64,000 nucleotides of DNA from contig NC_018012.1 of NCBI RefSeq assembly GCF_000227745.2, positions 3,093,501 through 3,157,500 on the forward strand, in the 5' to 3' direction. Below the pieces are notes generated by a model, which worked only from the letters and a program-made list of their open reading frames with translations, made no database searches and was not told the DNA's origin. Source of the DNA: Thiocystis violascens DSM 198 (GTDB lineage: Bacteria; Pseudomonadota; Gammaproteobacteria; Chromatiales; Chromatiaceae). This document shows positions 59,311 through 64,000 of the stretch, one piece after another. A program made the translations under genes and the position numbers. Each line of letters starts with the position of its first letter. The stretch's first letter is position 1.

Positions 59311-61521
59311 TTAAAACTTGAAGTTCAAACCACGCACCTTGGCGCGGAAATCTTCGGTGACCGCCTCGATATCCTGATCGCTGGAGATGACCTTGGGGGT
59401 CAGCACCACGACCAGTTCGGTGCGTTTTGCATCCTTGGAGCGTTCGCCGAAGAACGCGCCGGCAAAGGGCAGGCTGTAGAGTCCCGGAATGCCCTGCTTC
59501 CCATCGGCGCGCTCATCCTGAATCAGGCCGCCCAGCACGACCGCCTGGTTGGAGCGCACGGCCACCGAACTGGTGATGTTGCGGGTCTGGAAGGTGGGCG
59601 AGTCGAGCGTCGAGCTGTCGGTCGGCGCGACCGTGCTCACTTCCTGTTCGATCTCCATCTGGACGAGCCCGCCTGGGGTCACCCGCGGCTTGACCGACAG
59701 CATGACCCCGGTATCCCGATATTCGATGGTGTTGATCACGCGATCCGTGGTCGAGGAACTCTGCTGTTGCGAGGTTGCGACGGGGACTTCCTGACCGACC
59801 TGAATCTTGGCGGTCTGATTGTCCATGACCATGACGGAGGGCGACGACAGCACATTGACGAGATTCTCGCCCGCCAGCGCGCTCAGGGTGGCTTTGATGA
59901 TGTCCGGGCGCGAAATCAAGGCCCAGTTGAATCCGGGAAAGGTGGTATTGATGCCGGATTTTTCCTTCGAGTCGAGCAGGCTGCCATCGAGCGACGCGAA
60001 ACTCTGGCCCTTGGACTGGGTGCCGAAAATCTCCCACTGAACGCCGTATTTGAGATTTCCGGTCAGGGTGATCTCGACAATGGTCGCCTCGACCAGCACC
60101 TGCAGCGGAACGATATCGAGTTGTTTCAGGGCATCCAGAATTTTCTTGAAGTCACGCGGATTGGAGCGGATCAGAAGCGAGTTATTGACCCCATCGGCGA
60201 CGATACTGACGCTGGAGGAAAGTTCGATTTCGCGGGATGAGGCGGTCGGTGTCTGACGGCCTTGACTCCCCGTGGTTTCCTGATTCTTCTTGTCGTTCGT
60301 ATCCCGCTGGTTTCGGGATCCGATGCTTGAACGAGCGAGTCCGGGCGCGACGCTGCCGGTCGCCCGATTCCGGTCGGCGCTGCTACTGCCGCCGAACAAT
60401 TCCGAGAGGATATCGGCAAGCGCCTCTGCGTCGCCATGCTTGACCCGGTAGACAAAGACGCGTTCCGCGGCATCGCCGCTAGCTTCCGCCATATCCAGCC
60501 GTTCGATCCAGTTGCGCGCCTGCTGGATGTAACGCTCCTGGGGCGAGACGACGAGGAGCGCATTCGCGCTTTCGATCGGCACGAACCGGAAGAGTCCCTT
60601 GAGCGGATTGTTGCCGCCCTCGTCGGCCAGCAGGCTCTGGAGTTGGGTGACGACTTCATTGGCCTTGGCGAATTCGAGGACAAAAAATCCGACCGAGAGT
60701 CCCGACATCCAGTCGACATCGAAGACCCGAATGGTGTCGAGCAGGTTCCCCATCTCCGGACTGGTGCCGGCGATCACCACCAGGTTGCGCAGATTGTCCA
60801 CGCGGATGACGCTGCCTTCGGGCGCCAGCGGTTGCAGGATGCTGCTCATCTCCTCGGCGCCAATATAGCGCAGCGGCACGACCTGGACAGTGTAACCATT
60901 GGGGAGCGCGCGGGTGGATTCGCCAAGCTGGGGGACGACCTTGCCTTGCATGGCATTGGCGACCGGTACGACCTCGTAGGCGCCATCGCGAAAGACGATG
61001 GCCGCGCTATTCATCCGCAGCAGGGTTTCCAGGGTTGGAATGAGATGCTCGCGCCGCAGCGGCCGTCCGGTTTGCAGCGAGGTGACTCCCTGGACCGCCG
61101 GATGCAGGACATAGTTGACCTTCAGCAAGTCCCCGAGAATCACTTTGACGACTTCGCGGATGTCGGTGCCGTCGAAATTTAGGGTGACATCGCCGGGGGT
61201 GGTATCGACGCTGGGCGGCGTGACCTTGCGGACAAAGGTGCCGCTCCCTCTCTGCAGCGAATCGACCGTCTTGGGTGTCCGCTCGTCGTCGCTGCCCAGC
61301 GCGATGGTCTCCGCGCCGGTCCCGCCCCGTTCCTTGAAGGCATCGCGCTTCAGTGCCTGATCGCGATCGATGACATGACCCTCGGGATCGCCCACCTTCA
61401 CTGTGGGATCCCAATAGCTGCGTTCGCAGGCGCCGAGAGAGATGACCAGGACAAACAGCGGGATCGCCTTCGGCCAAAGGCCGGATCGGATGATGCGATG
61501 CGGATTCATGTCGGAGTACAT
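59311..61521 (-). CDS. gspD: Type II secretion outer-membrane secretin GspD
   Basis: A 736-residue secretin. An N-terminal hydrophobic segment ends with a lipobox-like LGACERS, so it may be a lipoprotein. N0 domain (VTLNFDGTDIREVVKVIL), three N-domains with the usual NALLVVSPQ, and the C-terminal pore with VLSSPSVMVMDNQTAKIQVG and VLGGLIQDE. The linker between N3 and pore is rich in Ser/Arg/Asn. ATG at 61521 follows GAGG; ATG 61509 and TTG/ATG further upstream are possible. Outer-membrane exit of the type II pathway. Confidence 0.93.
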   Translation of the reverse strand: MYSDMNPHRIIRSGLWPKAIPLFVLVISLGACERSYWDPTVKVGDPEGHVIDRDQALKRDAFKERGGTGAETIALGSDDERTPKTVDSLQRGSGTFVRKVTPPSVDTTPGDVTLNFDGTDIREVVKVILGDLLKVNYVLHPAVQGVTSLQTGRPLRREHLIPTLETLLRMNSAAIVFRDGAYEVVPVANAMQGKVVPQLGESTRALPNGYTVQVVPLRYIGAEEMSSILQPLAPEGSVIRVDNLRNLVVIAGTSPEMGNLLDTIRVFDVDWMSGLSVGFFVLEFAKANEVVTQLQSLLADEGGNNPLKGLFRFVPIESANALLVVSPQERYIQQARNWIERLDMAEASGDAAERVFVYRVKHGDAEALADILSELFGGSSSADRNRATGSVAPGLARSSIGSRNQRDTNDKKNQETTGSQGRQTPTASSREIELSSSVSIVADGVNNSLLIRSNPRDFKKILDALKQLDIVPLQVLVEATIVEITLTGNLKYGVQWEIFGTQSKGQSFASLDGSLLDSKEKSGINTTFPGFNWALISRPDIIKATLSALAGENLVNVLSSPSVMVMDNQTAKIQVGQEVPVATSQQQSSSTTDRVINTIEYRDTGVMLSVKPRVTPGGLVQMEIEQEVSTVAPTDSSTLDSPTFQTRNITSSVAVRSNQAVVLGGLIQDERADGKQGIPGLYSLPFAGAFFGERSKDAKRTELVVVLTPKVISSDQDIEAVTEDFRAKVRGLNFKF

Positions 61522-61554
61522 TGAGCCTCGGAGTGACGGTCGCCGAATCACGGC

Positions 61555-62142
61555 CTAGCGATCGATCACTGGGGGGATTGCGCGCTCCGGCGCCCTCGGT
61601 GGGCGCCGCGGGATCGGCATCGGGGCGGCTGGCGGGGGAGGAGCCTTGCTGTAATCGCGCAATAGTAGCGCATACTCCTCATCCTGTCGCTCCAACAGGA
61701 CGCGGTCTTCGAGAATCTCCCGGACCGACCATCCTTCAATCTCGTCGCCGAGGCGCAGGCGTCGCAGTTTCGGTTGGCTGGGATCCTTCACCCAGGCGCT
61801 GACGCTGGTCGGTGTCATCATCACGGCAGTCAGGTCCAGGGTGTCCAACGCAAGGTCCGTTCCGGGAGCGGACGCGGCGGCCGGTGCTTCCTCTGGGGGC
61901 GGTTCGGGTTTACGGTCGGGTCGGAACAGCGGGCGCTCGACGATACTGGCATAACTATCCCGGTCGGCGGGGTGTGTCAGTCTGGCCAGCGGGTCCGGCT
62001 GCGTTTCTGGCGCGACGCCATTCTCAACCGCGGAGTCCTCGCCAACCCCTGAGCGCGATGTCTCGGGCGGCCAATCCTTCCACTGCAGAACGAGTAGCCC
62101 AAGCAGCGCCAGTACGATCATGCCGGGCAGGATTTTCGTCAC
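61555..62142 (-). CDS. GspC-like (HR-domain) type II secretion protein
   Basis: A 195-residue bitopic protein: short cytoplasmic head, membrane helix ILPGMIVLALLGLLVLQW, a Pro-rich linker, then a homology-region domain (LDLTAVMMTPTSVSAWVKD, GDEIEGWSVREILEDRVLLE). This is the part of GspC that contacts the secretin; a PDZ domain is missing and it ends in a Pro/Arg-rich tail. It has also been annotated as GspN-like in related operons. Overlaps gspM by four bases and lies 33 bases before gspD. Confidence 0.75.
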   Translation of the reverse strand: MTKILPGMIVLALLGLLVLQWKDWPPETSRSGVGEDSAVENGVAPETQPDPLARLTHPADRDSYASIVERPLFRPDRKPEPPPEEAPAAASAPGTDLALDTLDLTAVMMTPTSVSAWVKDPSQPKLRRLRLGDEIEGWSVREILEDRVLLERQDEEYALLLRDYSKAPPPPAAPMPIPRRPPRAPERAIPPVIDR

Positions 62143-62753
62143 GAGCCATCTCCGGCGAGGGCGAAACCGAAGATGTCCAGCCTCACGGTCAATTCTCCCG
62201 CAGGGTTGGTCGGCATCCGGCGCGCCAGACGACTGCGCGCGTCTTGTGCCGGAAGTTGTGGACGCGCGGAGGAACGCACCGAAACCTGTTCCACGAACAG
62301 GAAAGGCCGCGCCTGTTCGAGCTGATGCAGAACATCCAGTAGGGTCTCGGTCGTTCCCTGAATCTGGGTGCGCACCCGCACGCTAGGCGGATCCTGATCC
62401 TTCTCCGCCGGAAGCAACTGGGTACTGATCAGTCGACCCTTGGCGGCCGTGACGATTTCCTGCACCTGACTTTGCAGTTGCGCCCCGGCGAGTGCCGGCG
62501 TTGGCGCCTTGAAATAGAATTCCTTGAAGGCGTCGTTACCGCGCACACTGGCCAATTCCTCCTTGAGCCGAGGCAGAGTGTTCACTAATCGTCGATAACG
62601 AACCCGTTGTTCCTCGCCGGTCTCGATCCGCCGATCCAAGCTGGCGAGCTGGTTTGCCCAAGGGATCAGGATGCCCGCGAGGGCCAGCAGCGGGATCAGG
62701 ATCGCCATGGTCCAGAGGATCGCGCAGAAGATCTTTGAAGAGGGCTTCGGCAT
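62139..62753 (-). CDS. gspM: Type II secretion protein GspM
   Basis: A 204-residue bitopic membrane protein with one N-terminal helix (IFCAILWTMAILIPLLALAG) and a periplasmic ferredoxin-like domain. It resembles the GspM subtype b found with PilN-like GspL proteins. The ATG overlaps the gspL stop by one base (TAATG). It stabilises GspL in the inner-membrane platform. Confidence 0.8.
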   Translation of the reverse strand: MPKPSSKIFCAILWTMAILIPLLALAGILIPWANQLASLDRRIETGEEQRVRYRRLVNTLPRLKEELASVRGNDAFKEFYFKAPTPALAGAQLQSQVQEIVTAAKGRLISTQLLPAEKDQDPPSVRVRTQIQGTTETLLDVLHQLEQARPFLFVEQVSVRSSARPQLPAQDARSRLARRMPTNPAGELTVRLDIFGFALAGDGS

Positions 62754-63853
62754 TACTCTGCTTCCTGACGGGTAAAGCGAAACGAGAGATTGAAACGTTC
62801 CCGGCCGCTGCTGGCGATTTGCGTCACCGGGGACTTGAACGACACGCCATCGATGCCGGGCGCCTGTTCGAGGATGGCGATCAGGGCCGTTGACTGCCCC
62901 GATTCGCCGCGCAGATCGACCTGGCCCTGGTTGTATTCAAAACTCTGAATCCAGGTGTCGTCGGGGAGGCGGTCGGTCAGTTCGCGCAGCATCTCCAGGA
63001 TCGGCGGTTGCTCCCATTTCCGCTGGAGCACGGCGGTGCTGCCCAGGCGGGCGCGCTCCAATTCCTGCCGCAATTCGTCGACCGCGATAGCTTGGGTACG
63101 AAGGTCGCGTAACTCGACGTCCAATGTCTGGGCGATCTTGGTCTTCTGCCAGACCGGGGTTAGCAGAATGGCCAGAACCAAAAGGCAGGCGAGGATCGCC
63201 AGGAGGCCATTCGTGCCGAAGGCGTTCTTTTGATGGCGCGGGCGCTCCTCGGGCGGCAGTAGATTCGCGCGTGGCCAGGCTCCGGCCCAACGGATCCGAT
63301 CGATCGGCGAGCCGGCATCCGCCATCCGTTTGATCCAGCCGCCGATGCGATCGCGTCGGCACAGCGCCAGATCGAGCGTCAATCGGGCGGTCTGCTTGAT
63401 ATTGGCTTGCAGGGCGTAATCGAAAACGATCTCCTGTGCCTGGAAGGGCGAGAGACGATCCAGCTCGTGTTGCATGACCTGATGCAGGTTGCCGCGCACC
63501 TGGGCGGGAAAAGACACGCTTCTGGTCAGAATATCGTCCGGAGGCAGCAGCAGATCCGTCCGGTAGCCATGGTCACGACAGCGTTCAAGAATCACTCCGG
63601 GCAGAGGCGTGGCGGCATCGAGATCGAAATCGCCCATTTCCTCTCGTTCTTGTCCGGTCGCCAGAAATAAACGCGCCCGCGTACCAGCGACCTCGACGAT
63701 CAGACGTCGCTGGCGACGCGCCAGGGAGTGCCTGATCAGCGCCGGTAGGCACACCGCGGCTTGCTCCAGAAGATCCTGGAAGAATTCGGGCTTGGAGGTT
63801 CCGGTTCCAGGCAAGCTCTTCGGAAAAAGCTTTAGACGATCGATGAACGCCAT
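62753..63853 (-). CDS. gspL: PilN-domain GspL-like type II secretion protein
   Basis: A 366-residue protein: an N-terminal cytoplasmic actin-like part (RRLIVEVAGTRARLFLATGQ and RDHGYRTDLLLPPDDILTRS), a membrane helix (GLLAILACLLVLAILLTPVW) and a C-terminal PilN-like ferredoxin fold (LPDDTWIQSFEYNQGQVDLR). In type II secretion it links the ATPase to GspM. Start ATG 63853 (MAFIDRLKLFPK); a TTG at 63874 is possible. Confidence 0.78.
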   Translation of the reverse strand: MAFIDRLKLFPKSLPGTGTSKPEFFQDLLEQAAVCLPALIRHSLARRQRRLIVEVAGTRARLFLATGQEREEMGDFDLDAATPLPGVILERCRDHGYRTDLLLPPDDILTRSVSFPAQVRGNLHQVMQHELDRLSPFQAQEIVFDYALQANIKQTARLTLDLALCRRDRIGGWIKRMADAGSPIDRIRWAGAWPRANLLPPEERPRHQKNAFGTNGLLAILACLLVLAILLTPVWQKTKIAQTLDVELRDLRTQAIAVDELRQELERARLGSTAVLQRKWEQPPILEMLRELTDRLPDDTWIQSFEYNQGQVDLRGESGQSTALIAILEQAPGIDGVSFKSPVTQIASSGRERFNLSFRFTRQEAE

Positions 63854-64000
63854 GGGCGAGATTGGATTCCGCAATAGCTCGTGAACGATGTTTTCGCACC
63901 GACAGGCTGAACCGGATCGTGCAGCGGCGGATAGAGCGAGGCGTCATCCGAGAGCGCCAGGCCCCGGTAGCAGCCATGGCCGCGGCAGCAGAACCAGCGC
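63832..64000 (-). CDS. Partial gene at the right edge, C-terminal end only, unknown
   Basis: The reverse strand reads WFCCRGHGCYRGLALSDDAS and on to a TAA at 63832-63834, overlapping the start of gspL by about 22 bases. I do not recognise it and it lacks the expected C-terminus of GspK, the gene that often precedes gspL. It is listed because the frame is open to the edge. Confidence 0.3.
   Translation of the reverse strand, partial: RWFCCRGHGCYRGLALSDDASLYPPLHDPVQPVGAKTSFTSYCGIQSRPWRSSIV

Overview
The window is chromosomal DNA, GC-rich in most places, from a gammaproteobacterium. The gene content fits a Chromatiales-type organism: two-subunit glycyl-tRNA synthetase, pilMNOPQ-aroK-aroB followed by gltBD, a dnaA-dnaN pair beside an AT-rich origin-like region, type II secretion genes and c-type heme proteins. 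The taxonomic placement is inference; no rRNA gene is present. About 45 real genes can be supported. I saw no tRNA, rRNA or CRISPR.

Layout. 1-4010: an SMC-like ATPase of the MukB/MksB/JetC kind and a truncated partner gene. 4571-7342: copper P-type ATPase, then a wrecked VWA-domain gene. 7354-11430: a tightly packed reverse-strand run (QEGLA-motif protein, unknown protein, HIT protein, molybdopterin-binding protein, thioesterase). 11473-17708: gspF, plsC, gmhB, glyS, glyQ, creA. 18050-21942: a reverse-oriented array of integron gene cassettes with four attC-like sites and no integrase (a CALIN), interrupted by a degenerate IS5-type element. 22521-28482: a FAD oxidoreductase, an unknown protein, a DUF3365 c-heme protein and a large Cache/PAS/GAF/PAS/GGDEF/EAL protein. 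28853-33340: dnaN, dnaA, an intact IS element and a candidate oriC. 33346-38443: uvrD, an S1-domain protein, hemW, rpmE. 38818-41409: a gutted malate dehydrogenase gene, gltA and an unknown gene. 41873-49470: pilMNOPQ, a coiled-coil protein, aroK, aroB. 50091-59223: gltB, gltD, a DUF29 protein and two PilU-like ATPases. 59311-64000: a reverse-strand type II secretion block (gspL, gspM, a GspC-like gene, gspD).

The least ordinary part is the cassette array. Two attC sites share the same arms and about the same length (94 and 95 bp once the IS is removed). The IS5-type element sits inside one of them, flanked by a TAA duplication. A 133-bp piece of its transposase gene is inverted in place: reading it backwards restores the missing catalytic segment. 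The cassettes encode one 458-residue protein with an N-terminus resembling a nuclease-like fold and three small exported proteins of unknown function.

Other points of interest are the internal deletion in mdh beside gltA, an abrupt fall in GC content in the 3' half of pilQ, and several families of palindromic repeats. Start sites were chosen from visible ribosome-binding sites and overlaps; functions are from recognisable motifs only, with no database search.
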